Shown here piece after piece: positions 25,485 to 31,977 of a stretch of 31,977 nt of DNA. A program made the position numbers and the translations under genes. Origin of the DNA: CAWGUU01 sp963825765 (GTDB lineage Bacteria > Actinomycetota > Acidimicrobiia > Acidimicrobiales > AC-14); contig CAWGUU010000021.1 of the NCBI GenBank assembly GCA_963825765.1, positions 1-31,977 on the forward strand, in the 5' to 3' direction. The notes beneath the pieces were generated by a model, which worked only from the letters and a program-made list of their open reading frames with translations, had not been told where the DNA came from and did no database searches. Each line of letters starts with the position of its first letter. The stretch's first letter is position 1.

Positions 25485-26893
25485 GAGATCGGCGCGAAAC
25501 GGGCGGTGAAGTGCCGCAGGAACGGCGGTTCCCAGGTGATCCGGTAGCCCGGGACGGTCTGGCGGTTGCCGCTCACCGCGGTGATGACCTCGGCCACGTA
25601 GTCGACGTGGCTCTGGGTGTAGACCCGGCGGGGCAGGGCCAGGCGCACGAGCTCGTGCTGGGCCGCCGGCCCGAACATCACCGACCCCACCTCCACCGCC
25701 CGCACCCCTCCCACCCGGTACAGCTCGACGACCAGGGCGTGGGCAGGGAACTCGGCGGGAGTCAGGTGCGGGAGCATGACGCCGGCGTCGACGTAGACGG
25801 CGTGGCCACCCGTCGGCCGCACCGTCTGGACACCGGCGTCCCAACACCGCTGGGCCAGGTAGTCGGCGGTGCGGACGCGGTAGCGCAGGTAGGCGGGGTC
25901 GAGCACCTCCCGCAGGCCCTGGGCGATGGCCTCCAGGTCGCGGCCGGCCAGCCCGCCGTAGGTCGGGAACCCCTCGGTCAGGATGAGCAGGGCCCGGCAC
26001 CTGGCAGCCAGCTCGTCGTCCCGCAGGGCCAGGAAGCCGCCGATGTTGGCCAGGCCGTCCTTCTTGGCGCTCATGGTGACGCCGTCGGCGTAGGAGAACA
26101 GCTCGTGGGCCACCTCGGCCGGCGTCCGGTCGGCGTAACCCTCCTCCCGCTGGATCACGAACCAGCAGTTCTCGGCGAAGCGGGCGGCGTCGAGGAACAG
26201 AGGCAGCTCGAAGCGGTCGCACAGCGCCCGCACGGCGCTGACGTTGGCCATCGACACGGGCTGGCCGCCGACGGTGTTGTTGGTGACGGTGAGGAACACC
26301 ATGGGCACGTCCGACGCCCGCTCCTCCAGCAGCTCCTCCAGCCGGGCCACGTCCATGTCGCCCTTGAACGGCGCCTCCACCTGGGTGTGGCCCGCCTCGG
26401 GGCAGGGCAGGTCGGCCGCCTCCCCGCCGTCGTACTCGATGTTCGCTCGGGTGGTGTCGAAGTGGGTGTTGTTCGGGACGACCTGGCCGTGGGTGACCGT
26501 CTCGGCGAAGAGGATGCGCTCGGCAGCCCGTCCCTGGTGGACGGGGATGACGTGGGGCATGCCCGTCAGCTCCCCCACCGCGGACGCGAAGCGCTCGTAC
26601 GACGCGGCGCCGGCGTAGGACTCGTCGCCCCGCATGATCGCCGCCCACTGCTCGGCCGACATGGCGCCGGTGCCGGAGTCCGTGAGCAGGTCGATGAGGA
26701 CCTCGCTGCTGGACAGGCCGAACAGGTTGTAGCCGGTGCGCTCCAACGCCGCCTGGCGCTCGGCAATGGTCGTGAACTGCAGCGGCTCCACCGACTTGAT
26801 CCGGAACGGCTCCATCACGGTGTGCCAGCCGCCCTCGGTCACATCCGACTCGCCAGGCACATCCGACTCGCCAGGCATGTCATCAGCCGTCAC
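25481..26893 (-). CDS. tnaA: tryptophanase (tryptophan indole-lyase)
   Basis: A 470-residue PLP enzyme of the beta-eliminating lyase family, converting tryptophan to indole, pyruvate and ammonia. Visible landmarks: IDLLTDSGTGAMS (67-79), HQGRAAE phosphate loop (119-125), SAKKD with PLP-Lys278, GFPTYGGL, and the C-terminal HFTARF. Tryptophanase is preferred over tyrosine phenol-lyase because the residue before TTR is Asp (HFDTTR, Asp146) rather than Thr, the strand reads DAARFAEN rather than DATRCVEN, and RAVEVGS matches tryptophanase. GTG 26893 overlaps the upstream TGA and has AGGGGGGAGG. It adds 26 residues, partly a duplicated PGESDV, before the conserved MEPFRIKSVEP (ATG 26815). Confidence 0.88.
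   Translation of the reverse strand: MTADDMPGESDVPGESDVTEGGWHTVMEPFRIKSVEPLQFTTIAERQAALERTGYNLFGLSSSEVLIDLLTDSGTGAMSAEQWAAIMRGDESYAGAASYERFASAVGELTGMPHVIPVHQGRAAERILFAETVTHGQVVPNNTHFDTTRANIEYDGGEAADLPCPEAGHTQVEAPFKGDMDVARLEELLEERASDVPMVFLTVTNNTVGGQPVSMANVSAVRALCDRFELPLFLDAARFAENCWFVIQREEGYADRTPAEVAHELFSYADGVTMSAKKDGLANIGGFLALRDDELAARCRALLILTEGFPTYGGLAGRDLEAIAQGLREVLDPAYLRYRVRTADYLAQRCWDAGVQTVRPTGGHAVYVDAGVMLPHLTPAEFPAHALVVELYRVGGVRAVEVGSVMFGPAAQHELVRLALPRRVYTQSHVDYVAEVITAVSGNRQTVPGYRITWEPPFLRHFTARFAPIS
26840..26875. repeat. 18-bp tandem repeat x 2 at the tryptophanase 5' end
   Basis: Two perfect copies of CACATCCGACTCGCCAGG. In the minus-strand frame they encode PGESDV-PGESDV in the non-conserved N-terminal extension. 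Confidence 0.85.
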
Positions 26894-27375
26894 GCCTCCC
26901 CCCTCTCGGCCGGCTCGTCCCGCCCGGAGCGGCGAAGGAGGAAGATCACGAGGCCGAGCACGAGCAGTCCCCCGACGAGCACGCCCATCTCCACCATGAG
27001 GTCGTCGAAATCGGCCTTGCCCACGTAGCCCGAGGCCTCGGCGCTGATCACGATCAGGCGCCGGACGATCGCCACGATGCCGACGACCAGGAACGGCTCG
27101 GTCAGCAGGATGCCCTCGGCGATCACCGACCGCAGGGTGTGGAGCAGCTCGGTGACGATGAAGACGAGGATCAGGCCGTCGAGCAGCTGGAGGATCGAGT
27201 CGACGAAGGGCTCGTCTCCGACGTGGCGGCCGAAGGTGAGGAGCACGTTGAAGAACAGGACGACGCCAGCCGCGGCGAGGGCGAGGGCGATGCCGACGTT
27301 GAGCGCGTGCTCGGCCTGCTGGAGACCGGCGGCCAGCATCCCTCGGCGCGACGGCCGGACCTCCTTCTCGTCCAC
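26890..27375 (-). CDS. PsiE-like four-helix membrane protein
   Basis: A 161-residue integral membrane protein resembling the phosphate-starvation-inducible PsiE group. TM segments lie at about 26-46, 64-82, 88-108 and 128-147. The family-typical features are the acidic LLDGLILVFIVTELLHTLR (68-86) and TEPFLVVGIVAIVRRLIVI (92-110). Biochemical role unknown. GTG start has GACAAT 6 nt upstream and no ribosome binding site. Its stop overlaps the tryptophanase start as GTGA, so the two form an operon. Confidence 0.75.
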   Translation of the reverse strand: MDEKEVRPSRRGMLAAGLQQAEHALNVGIALALAAAGVVLFFNVLLTFGRHVGDEPFVDSILQLLDGLILVFIVTELLHTLRSVIAEGILLTEPFLVVGIVAIVRRLIVISAEASGYVGKADFDDLMVEMGVLVGGLLVLGLVIFLLRRSGRDEPAERGEA

Positions 27376-27381
27376 GCCGAG

Positions 27382-27387
27382 ATTGTC
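27382..27387 (-). promoter_or_regulatory. -10-like hexamer for the PsiE-tryptophanase operon
   Basis: Minus-strand GACAAT matches four of six -10 consensus bases and lies 6 nt before the GTG, at the same leaderless spacing as other genes here. Confidence 0.35.
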
Positions 27388-27442
27388 ACCGCTGCCGGGG
27401 GCGGGCGTCTACTGAGCCGCCGGTCCGCTATAGACGTGGGTG

Positions 27443-27589
27443 ATGGGTGACGACGATCTCGGGGAGCTGGAGGAGAACAACCGCATCCTCGTCCCGGAGG
27501 AGCTGGAGACCCAGCACCGCCTGGAAGGTCACCCGACACCGCTCGAGGACTGCCGTGTCTGCGAGTCGCACCGGCCGTCGCGGTCCTAG
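27443..27589 (+). CDS. 48-residue acidic CxxC protein
   Basis: ATG at 27443 opens MGDDDLGELEENNRILVPEE and the frame runs to TAG at 27587-27589. The second half has HRLEGH and CRVCESH (Cys37, Cys40, His43), suggesting a zinc-binding knuckle. TATAGA lies 8 nt upstream. The AAA gene starts 4 bp after its stop, which supports co-translation and a real gene. No family known. Confidence 0.55.
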   Translation: MGDDDLGELEENNRILVPEELETQHRLEGHPTPLEDCRVCESHRPSRS

Positions 27590-27593
27590 TGCC

Positions 27594-29054
27594 ATGACCA
27601 GGTCCGACAACCCACTCGCGGCCCCCGTGACGGCGTTCGTCGACCGGTTGGCGCCCGTCCTCGTCGACCTGGCCGGCGGCGCCGGCGCCGAGCAGGCCGC
27701 GAAGCTGCGGGGCGACGTCGCCCTGGAGGCCCTGAACCTGGCGGCGGCGTTCATCGACGCCGACGGCCGCCACACCGACGACGAGCTGCGCGCCTTCGCC
27801 GACGCCTTCGCCACCCGATCGGACACCGTGGCCCGGGCCGCCTCGCCCCGGGCCCTGCGGTCGGCGGGCCTGCTGACCGGCCGGCGGACCTTCGTCGACA
27901 CGCCGTCGCCGCTGTTCGACCTGCTGGTACAGGCCGACGCCCGCGCCGGCACCGCCGACTCGTGGGCCTACTACCTGGGCGCCGCCGACATCGCCTTCGC
28001 GGTGATCGCCATCGACGACGACCCGTCCCACGCCGAGCTGACCGCCGTCGAGGCCTTCCGCCACCGCCTGCTCCGGGCCATGGACGGGGCAGGTGTCGGC
28101 CGACCCGGCCGGCCCCGGCCCGCCCCGTCGCCGTCGACCTCGACCTCGACGTCCGGGGCCGCGCCGGATGTCGTCGCGGACGCCGCGGAACCCCCGCCCC
28201 AGGAGCCTTCCCGTCCCCTGGAGGAGGTGCTGGCCGAGCTGGACGCCCTGGTCGGGCTGGCGCCGGTGAAGGCCGAGGTCAAGCTGGTGACGAACCTGCT
28301 GCGGGTGGAGAAGATCCGCAAGGAGCGCGGTCTGCCCGTCGTCGAGCACAGCCGTCACCTCGTGTTCACCGGCAACCCGGGCACCGGCAAGACCACGGTG
28401 GCCCGCCTCCTGGCCCAGATCTACAGGACCCTCGGGGTGGTCGAGAAGGGCCATCTGGTGGAGACCGACCGGTCGGGCCTGGTCGCGGGCTACGTCGGCC
28501 AGACCGCCCTGAAGGTCAAGGAGGTGTTCACGTCGGCCATCGGCGGGGTGCTCCTCGTCGACGAGGCCCACGCCCTGGCCCGCGGCAACGAGCGGGACTT
28601 CGGCCACGAGGCCATCGACATGATGGTGAAGCTGATGGAGGACCACCGCGACGAGGTGGTCCTCATCGTCGCCGGCTACCCCGACGAGATGGCGGTGTTC
28701 CTCGACGCCAACCCCGGCCTGCGCTCACGGTTCCCGAAGACCATCTACTTCGACGACTACACCGACACCGAGCTCCAGCGCATCTTCGACGGCATGTGCG
28801 TCAAGAACCACTACTCGCCCACGGCCGAGGCCCGGGTCAGGGTGCTGGACTTCGTGGCCGCCCAACCCCGCGACAGGGGCTTCGGGAACGCCCGGCTGGT
28901 GCGAAACCTGTTCGAGGCGGCAGTGAGCCGCCAGGCGACACGGGTGGTCGCGTTGACCGACGTCAGCGACGAGGCCCTGGTGACGTTCGAGGCCGACGAC
29001 ATCCCGCCGCCGCAGCCGTCTACGTCAACTTGCCCGGCACCTAGGTCAATTTGA
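27594..29054 (+). CDS. CbbX/SpoVK-type AAA+ ATPase with an acidic TerB-like N-terminus
   Basis: A 486-residue protein. Residues 40-165 hold two acidic helix-loop stretches (AAFIDADGRHTDDEL 51-65, AIDDDPSHAELTAVEAF 139-155), like the metal-binding repeats of TerB-type domains. A Pro/Ser/Thr linker covers 168-205. The AAA+ core 215-440 is of the CbxX/CfqX class: Walker A GNPGTGKTT (260-268), pore loop GYVGQT (299-304), Walker B VLLVDEAHAL (319-328), sensor strand LIVAGYPDEM (357-366), arginine-finger region GLRSRFP (375-381). Such ATPases remodel protein complexes, as CbbX and EccA do. The substrate is unknown. Convergent with, and overlapping by 14 bp, the lipoprotein gene. Confidence 0.88.
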   Translation: MTRSDNPLAAPVTAFVDRLAPVLVDLAGGAGAEQAAKLRGDVALEALNLAAAFIDADGRHTDDELRAFADAFATRSDTVARAASPRALRSAGLLTGRRTFVDTPSPLFDLLVQADARAGTADSWAYYLGAADIAFAVIAIDDDPSHAELTAVEAFRHRLLRAMDGAGVGRPGRPRPAPSPSTSTSTSGAAPDVVADAAEPPPQEPSRPLEEVLAELDALVGLAPVKAEVKLVTNLLRVEKIRKERGLPVVEHSRHLVFTGNPGTGKTTVARLLAQIYRTLGVVEKGHLVETDRSGLVAGYVGQTALKVKEVFTSAIGGVLLVDEAHALARGNERDFGHEAIDMMVKLMEDHRDEVVLIVAGYPDEMAVFLDANPGLRSRFPKTIYFDDYTDTELQRIFDGMCVKNHYSPTAEARVRVLDFVAAQPRDRGFGNARLVRNLFEAAVSRQATRVVALTDVSDEALVTFEADDIPPPQPSTSTCPAPRSI

Positions 29055-29565
29055 AGGTGTCGAGCAGCCGGTCGTACGCCTTCGGGCGACCCTTCCCCGA
29101 CGCCGCGCCGATGACGTACAGGCGCTGGCCGACCAGGAAGATGCGCTCGTACACGTCGCCTCCGTCCAGCGAGATCTCCGCGTCCTTGGCGGGGTGGCCG
29201 AGGAAGGTGGTGTCGCTGCTGGAGGTGATCGTCCCCTTCACCTGGGTCGCGGATCCCTGGACGGCACCGGCGAGGGCGGCGGCGGGATCGAGGGGGACCG
29301 GCGAGTCGGTGTAGGTGACGGTGACGGCCCCGTCGTCGACCTCGCTCGTCAAGATGATGACCTGGAGGTTGACGCCTCCGGCCGACTGGCTCTGTGCGTC
29401 ACGCTTCGGCTGGTTCGGGAACTCGGCGGTGAAGCTGCCGTCCTCGGCGACGAAGGCCACACCCTTGGTGTCGGTGTCGGACGACGAGCACGCGGCGGCC
29501 GACAGCACCGCGAACGACATGACGGCGGCCAGCAGCAGCCGGCGCGTACGGAGCGTGCGGATCAT
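29041..29565 (-). CDS. secreted lipoprotein
   Basis: A 174-residue exported protein: basic start MIRTLRTRRL, hydrophobic stretch, lipobox LSAAAC with lipidated Cys26, then a Ser/Asp linker. The mature part is a compact beta-rich domain (FTAEFPNQP, VTVTYTDSPVPLD, TFLGHPAKDAEI, ERIFLVGQRLYVIGAA, LLDTFKLT). This resembles the small PsbP/LpqN-like domains common in actinobacterial lipoproteins, a resemblance I cannot confirm. ATG at 29563-29565 has AGGGGGAGA upstream. Probably attached to the outer face of the membrane. Confidence 0.82.
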   Translation of the reverse strand: MIRTLRTRRLLLAAVMSFAVLSAAACSSSDTDTKGVAFVAEDGSFTAEFPNQPKRDAQSQSAGGVNLQVIILTSEVDDGAVTVTYTDSPVPLDPAAALAGAVQGSATQVKGTITSSSDTTFLGHPAKDAEISLDGGDVYERIFLVGQRLYVIGAASGKGRPKAYDRLLDTFKLT

Positions 29566-29700
29566 GGATGTTCTCCCCCTGCCTCGGCGTGAGCAGCTCC
29601 CCGGACGGGCACGTTGGTGCCCCCGCCGACGCCCGCCAGTCTGGCCCAAGGCGCCGGCAACGTCGACCCCCGGCACAGCTCGCCGCCTGCCCGGCAGCGG

Positions 29701-29747
29701 AACCGGGGCCGCACAACCGCGGCATGCGCGGGTGAGTCGCCCCAGTT
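29701..29747. repeat. 47-bp imperfect palindrome, copy 2 of a dispersed element
   Basis: Arms of 21 nt (29701-29721 and 29727-29747) surround the loop GCATG, with four mismatches and one G-U. The right arm matches copy 1 (21571-21621) over 22 nt with one change. The left arm has diverged but still pairs. It again lies between tandem minus-strand genes. The rest of 29566-29766 holds nothing else I can support. Confidence 0.6.
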
Positions 29748-29766
29748 GGCGGGAACGGGATGTGCG

Positions 29767-30245
29767 TCAGCCGGGCGACTGCGGTTCGGTGAGGCGTCGG
29801 CCTGTGATCTCCCGGGGGACGATCCGCAGCCAGTGGCTCGGCTCGCCCCCCGGCCAGGGCGTCACCGGGAGGGTGCGGACCCGTTCGGGCATGGTGTCGA
29901 GGGCGTCGGTGACCTCGTGCCCGACACCCTGGACGAGCACGCTCCAACCCGTCCGCCGCTCCTGGTCGATGTCGTCCGCCTCGAAGGCGACCAGCCGGAG
30001 CCGGGCCGCCGGAGCCGGGCCGCCGGAGCCGGGCCGCCGGAGCCGGGCCGCCGGAGCCGGGCCGAGCATGGTGCCCCCGTCCATCCGGATCACGACGTTG
30101 TCGTCCTCGACGGCGTAGTTGACGGGGAGTACCAGCGGTTGCTCGCCGTCCACCACCGCCAGCCGGCCGACCTTCTGTGTCCCCACAGCCGGACGCATTC
30201 GTCGCGCGGGATGGGTTCCAGGGTGTGGGCCGGCTCCGCGTCCAT
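29767..30245 (-). pseudogene. PNPOx-fold flavin/nitroreductase-like protein, one-base frameshift
   Basis: The ATG at 30243-30245 opens MDAEPAHTLEPIPRDECVRL, the normal N-terminus of a pyridoxamine-phosphate-oxidase-like split-barrel protein. The match then continues one frame over as GTQKVGRLAVVDG..PLVLPVNYAVEDDNVVIR and further as LVAFEADDIDQERRTGWSVLVQG, SHWLRIVPREITGRRL. A single base is missing at about 30184-30186: CTG-TGG where CTG-CTG-GGG is expected. With it restored the gene is 160 codons including the stop. Family members bind flavin or F420. The interior carries a 14-bp x 5 repeat that inserts GPAPAARLR units. Either sequence error or a dead gene. Confidence 0.7.
29995..30064. repeat. 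14-bp tandem repeat x 5 inside a coding region
   Basis: Five perfect copies of CCGGAGCCGGGCCG. The unit is not a multiple of three, so three copies (42 bp) make one 14-residue protein period. The protein reads GPAPAARLRRPGSG then GPAPAARLRL. Gain or loss of one copy would shift the frame of the PNPOx-like gene. Confidence 0.92.
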
Positions 30246-30281
30246 CGGGTCCTCCGCGACCTCCCGGTCGGGCCCGCGGCG

Positions 30282-30746
30282 TCAGGAGACGTCGAGCTCG
30301 TTGCCTTCGGGGTCGGTCAGCAGCGTCCACCGGCCATCGGGGCCGTCGTGGACGCCGACGACGGTGGCGCCAAGCTCGACGAGGCGTTCGACCTCGGCGT
30401 CGTGGGCCTCGGGCCCGACCAGGAGGTCGAGGTGGACCCGGTTCTTCACGGTCTTGGGCTCGGGTACGGCCTGGAAGAGGATCCGCCGGCCAGTACCTGC
30501 GCCCCGCTCGTCGACGGGATCGTCGGGATGGCGCAGCGAGGCCAGCGACCGCCAGCGTCGCTTCCCGTCGATCTCGACCGTGTACTCGGCCGGCACGTGG
30601 CCGGCCTCCACGAGACCGCCGACGAACGCGCCGATCTCCTCGTGCTCGTAGTGGAGGGCTTCGGCCCAGAAGGCGGCCAGCGCGTGGGGCTCGGCGGCGT
30701 CGAAGACGACCTGCGTACGGATGGCGGTCACACGGGCAGTAGGCAC
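30282..30746 (-). CDS. VOC-superfamily (glyoxalase-like) protein
   Basis: A 154-residue protein with two beta-alpha-beta-beta-beta halves: TQVVFDAAEPHALAAFWAEAL (11-31) opens the first, and VHLDLLVGPEAHDAEVERLVELGATVV the second, ending WTLLTDPEGNELDV. Members bind a metal in dioxygenases, isomerases or antibiotic-resistance proteins. Only the Glu of DPEGNE and the His of VHLDL are obvious ligand candidates, so activity is uncertain. GTG 30746. A GTG five codons on (VTAIRTQVV) is an alternative. The PNPOx-like gene follows after 36 bp and is probably co-transcribed. Confidence 0.8.
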   Translation of the reverse strand: MPTARVTAIRTQVVFDAAEPHALAAFWAEALHYEHEEIGAFVGGLVEAGHVPAEYTVEIDGKRRWRSLASLRHPDDPVDERGAGTGRRILFQAVPEPKTVKNRVHLDLLVGPEAHDAEVERLVELGATVVGVHDGPDGRWTLLTDPEGNELDVS

Positions 30747-30814
30747 GACGACATGATCCCCCGGGAGTATGTCGGTTACGCCCGACGGCCGATTCCAGCG
30801 ATGCTGGGCCGCCG

Positions 30815-30820
30815 TAGGGT
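30815..30820 (+). promoter_or_regulatory. -10-like hexamer, leaderless start of the kinase fragment
   Basis: TAGGGT (TAnnnT) followed by 6 nt and GTG 30827, as at 3601 and 6099. Confidence 0.35.
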
Positions 30821-30826
30821 CAGGGC

Positions 30827-30988
30827 GTGCGCAGACTGTGGGCCCGGGTGCGGGACGCCAACCCGCTGGTGGTCGACTCGATCTTCGCCGCCGTGGTGCT
30901 GGTGGCGGGCCTGGTCAGCCTCACCGCCGGACCGACGCCGGCCAACCCCACCCCCGCCGACGCCCTGGCTTGGGAGTCGGCGTGCTGA
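30827..30988 (+). pseudogene. N-terminal fragment of a sensor histidine kinase
   Basis: 53 codons from GTG to TGA. MRRLWARVRDANPLVVDSIF followed by a TM helix and AGPTPANPTPADALAW is the typical first helix of actinobacterial NarL-partner histidine kinases. The remaining helices and catalytic domains are missing. After about 30965 the sequence belongs to an ABC permease in another frame. The last few residues (ESAC) are out-of-frame permease DNA. Confidence 0.6.
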
Positions 30989-31977
30989 TGTCGTTCGGCC
31001 TGCGGGCCCTGCTCAGCGCCGTCGGACTTGAGGTGCCGAGCGGCTCGATCGTGATCGCCCCATCCACGGTGATCACCGCCTTCGTGGTCGGCACCGTCAT
31101 CACCGTGATCTCGGCCCTGTGGCCGGCGGTGCGGTCCAGCCGGGTGAAGCCGATCGCCGCTCTCCGCGACGTCGACCTCGACGTGTCCGGGTCGTCGATC
31201 GCCCGTACCGGGGCCGGCCTGGCCGTTCTCGGCCTCGGCGTGGCGTCCTTCACCGCCGGGATCCTCGGCGCCGGCTCGGCCCTGGCCCTCATCGGGTTCG
31301 GCACGGTGGCGACGATCATCGGCGTGTTCGTGCTCGGTCCGGTGCTCGCCATCCCCCTCATGCACGTGCTGGGGGCGCCGGTCCAGGCGATCTCCGGCAC
31401 CACCGGGCGCCTGGCCCGGGAGAACGCCAAACGCAACCCCAAGCGCACGTCGGCCACCGCGTCGGCGCTCATGATCGGCGTGGCCCTGGTCGGCTTCAGC
31501 ACCATCCTGGCCTCGTCGACCAAGGCGTCGATCCCCGACACGCTGTCCCAGTCGCTGCAGGCGGTCTACGTCGTCGCCTCGGGGTCGTTCGGCAACGGAG
31601 GCCTCAGCCCCGAGATCGAGGTTGACCTGTCGGCCCTGCCCGAAGTGGCGGCGATCTCACCCATGCGGTCGAGCCCGGTCGAAGTGGACGGAGAGGCCAC
31701 GCAGGTGGCGGCGGTCGACACCCGGACGATCGACCAGGTGGCCGACCTCGGGGTGACGGCGGGCCGGTTGGCCGACGTCTCCGGAGCGTCGGTGGCCGTC
31801 GAGGACCGCAAGGCCAAGGCCGACGGGCTGGCGGTGGGGGACACGCTCACCATGACCTTCGCCCGCACCGGTCCTGTCGAGCTCACCGTCAGGGCCCTCA
31901 TCGACCGGCCGCCGGCCGGCGGCGACGGGATGGTCTACCTGGTCGGCCTCGACACCTACGACGCCAACGTCACCGAC
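30988..31977 (+). CDS. FtsX/MacB-type ABC transporter permease, N-terminal part absent, runs off the right edge
   Basis: 330 codons from ATG 30988 to the window end with no stop. Homology already starts at about 30973 (GVGVLMSFGLRALLS), in the middle of a permease. It continues through a TM helix (24-47), the cytoplasmic AVRSSRVKPIAALRD loop (47-61), TM helices (72-93, 97-128), GRLARENAKRNPKRTSATASA (140-160) before the next TM helix (161-175), and a long outer domain. Normal two-FtsX-domain permeases are over 800 residues. The first several hundred, including the first outer domain, are missing, replaced by the kinase fragment. The ATG is therefore an internal codon by descent. Its partner ATPase is not in view. 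Confidence 0.75.
   Translation, partial: MSFGLRALLSAVGLEVPSGSIVIAPSTVITAFVVGTVITVISALWPAVRSSRVKPIAALRDVDLDVSGSSIARTGAGLAVLGLGVASFTAGILGAGSALALIGFGTVATIIGVFVLGPVLAIPLMHVLGAPVQAISGTTGRLARENAKRNPKRTSATASALMIGVALVGFSTILASSTKASIPDTLSQSLQAVYVVASGSFGNGGLSPEIEVDLSALPEVAAISPMRSSPVEVDGEATQVAAVDTRTIDQVADLGVTAGRLADVSGASVAVEDRKAKADGLAVGDTLTMTFARTGPVELTVRALIDRPPAGGDGMVYLVGLDTYDANVTD

Noticed and set aside
25481..26893. Tyrosine phenol-lyase
   Set aside because: Residues around HFDTTR, DAARFAEN and RAVEVGS match tryptophanase rather than the Thr/Arg pattern of the phenol-lyase. The call still rests on motif reading only.
29701..29747. Hairpin considered as an integron attC site
   Set aside because: Ends do not match RYYYAAC/GTTRRRY, no integrase or cassette array is present, and the same element recurs at 21571 in a non-cassette context.
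1..31977. CRISPR arrays, tRNA/rRNA genes, transposases or phage integrases
   Set aside because: None found on either strand. The tandem repeats present lack spacer structure.

Overview
The window is GC-rich, strongly GC3-biased bacterial DNA with many GTG starts. Several genes sit directly behind a -10-like hexamer with no ribosome binding site, as in leaderless actinobacterial mRNAs. A mycothiol-dependent isomerase-type protein, an AfsR/SARP-like regulator with an AAA module, and a very large Ser/Thr kinase chimera point to Actinomycetota. An Acidimicrobiia-like lineage is my guess from the mix and is not proven.

Layout. (1) 1-6050 looks like a defence locus. On the minus strand an HNH domain fused to an ABC-type ATPase is followed 3 bp later by a stand-alone HNH nuclease (Septu/PtuAB-like parts). 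Divergently, on the plus strand, a patatin-like phospholipase with an internal membrane hairpin is translationally coupled to a four-helix membrane protein. (2) 6099-8261 holds small accessory genes: a coiled-coil protein, small membrane and helical proteins, and a hemerythrin. (3) 8259-10978 is a minus-strand operon: small membrane protein, OmpR-type response regulator, histidine kinase, mycothiol-dependent isomerase-like protein. (4) 11065-21523 is dominated by two huge minus-strand regulators. The first is a ~2089-residue kinase / AAA / TPR / GAF / PAS / GGDEF / EAL / REC protein whose reading frame breaks on a G7 run exactly in the GGDEF motif. The second is a 1193-residue SARP-type BTAD / AAA / TPR protein. 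(5) 22009-25484 is a tight plus-strand cluster: a 108-residue protein with repeated P-x-Y-x-V-x-V units, a GT4 glycosyltransferase, a methyltransferase and a radical SAM/SPASM enzyme. It looks like a candidate RiPP pathway and is the most interesting locus here. (6) 25481-27375, convergent, holds a tryptophanase coupled to a PsiE-like membrane protein. (7) 27443-29565 has a small CxxC protein, a CbbX-like AAA protein with an acidic TerB-like N-terminus, and a lipoprotein. (8) 29767-31977 has a frameshifted PNPOx-like gene carrying a 14-bp x 5 repeat, a VOC protein, and a plus-strand junction where a histidine-kinase N-terminus runs into the middle of an FtsX permease. That junction may be a deletion or an assembly chimera.

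Two intergenic regions 8 kb apart share a 22-nt sequence, each time as one arm of a ~50-bp hairpin. Short tandem duplications (9-20 bp units) recur across the window. Two frameshifts and one chimeric junction mean base-level errors should be excluded before reading biology into them.
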